From Tanypteryx hageni (Eukaryota > Arthropoda > Insecta > Odonata > Petaluridae): DNA of 64,000 nt. Position 1 is the first letter of the stretch, and each line of letters opens with the position of its first letter. The notes beneath the pieces are model-generated. The model was not told where the DNA came from. It saw only the letters and a program-made list of their open reading frames with translations, and did not search any database. The stretch covers positions 2,170,001 to 2,234,000 of the forward strand of contig CM054115.1 in NCBI GenBank assembly GCA_028673005.1. The letters run 5' to 3'. Positions 63,566 through 64,000 of this stretch are shown piece after piece. A program made the translations under genes and the position numbers.

Positions 63566-64000
63566 TATCAGCTTTTATCCAGTTTTTATTCGGCTTTTTA
63601 CTCCGTTTTTATTATCCTGCTTTTTATCTGGGTTTTTATCCAAATTGACTGGCTCTGGAGATTTTCCTTTACTTACAAAATATGTGATGTTATGCTTGGG
63701 ATTTTTCGAATTTTTATTTTCGAAACTATAAGTAAAAAATATGTAGTGTTGCAGACTTTCTTGTAACAAATTTTATATTCTATACAAATAAATATTTTAA
63801 TCTATACCTTACAGATCATATAAGAGCTAGAGAGAGAAATATATGGCATTTAATTGTTGCTTGACAGAGGCCATTTAATGAGTTACAAGTATACATTTTT
63901 TTAGAGTGCTTATATAAAGTGGAAGTTTTAAGTGATGGATGCAGTTCAAAATTATAATTTTGCAATAAATTTTAATAAGGATTACTTCTACTTAATTAAA
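63566..64000. other. no recognised feature; right flank of the Tigger
   Basis: AT-rich; begins with the second TA copy and TCAGC of the interrupted PLE tail. Overlapping short frames at 63545-63769 are not protein-like. Confidence 0.4.

Overview
This window looks like eukaryotic nuclear DNA from an AT-rich, repeat-dense animal genome. An arthropod or arthropod-like invertebrate seems most likely, but the species cannot be fixed from the sequence. Genes have GT-AG introns. The repeats are animal families: pogo/Tigger, piggyBac and hAT DNA transposons, Helitron-like elements, RTE and Jockey/CR1-like LINEs, a gypsy LTR element, and several Penelope-like elements (PLEs). There is nothing bacterial here: no operons, no CRISPR array, no rRNA.

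I recognise one host gene, on the + strand: PRKDC (DNA-PKcs, the kinase of non-homologous end joining). Four exons at 13713-13963, 28152-28383, 43124-43268 and 54759-54969 splice in frame (phases 0, 1 and 2 at the three junctions) into one continuous peptide. It aligns collinearly with the stretch of vertebrate DNA-PKcs that leads into the FAT domain. The introns are 14.2, 14.7 and 11.5 kb and are mostly transposons. I found no other PRKDC exon, so 1-13712 and 54970-64000 are probably further intron.

Layout. 1-13.7 kb: broken hAT, Jerky/Tigger and LINE relics, an interspersed repeat (R1), a PLE 3' tail with a hammerhead-like motif, and a hAT MITE. 14-28 kb (intron): an internally deleted gypsy element, hAT and piggyBac MITEs, a near-complete PLE, and a mirror-image mosaic of two PLE families joined by (TA)n tracts. 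28-43 kb (intron): a LINE tail cut by a piggyBac, which is cut by a third PLE family; a POGK-like relic; a 507-bp tandem duplication; and a Tigger with one premature stop inside a tandemly repeated sequence that preserves the empty site. 43-54.7 kb (intron): a pogo MITE, a hAT relic, a head-to-tail array of three Helitron-like units carrying an RTE LINE, more PLEs, and an RTE fragment ending about 70 bp before the exon. 55-64 kb: a pyrimidine tract, a second piggyBac with its own small intron and TTAA flanks, a tRNA-like SINE, and a fourth PLE family that carries a near-perfect palindrome of another PLE and then a complete Tigger.

No coding region outside PRKDC looks like a functional host gene. 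The most distinctive signals are: (i) PLE families always joined or inserted at (TA)n; (ii) hammerhead-type cores at the 3' ends of several different PLE families, with compensating changes in a two-base-pair helix III; (iii) the PLE palindrome at 59.5-59.9 kb; (iv) the Helitron-like tandem array; and (v) the gypsy deletion that joins protease directly to RNase H.
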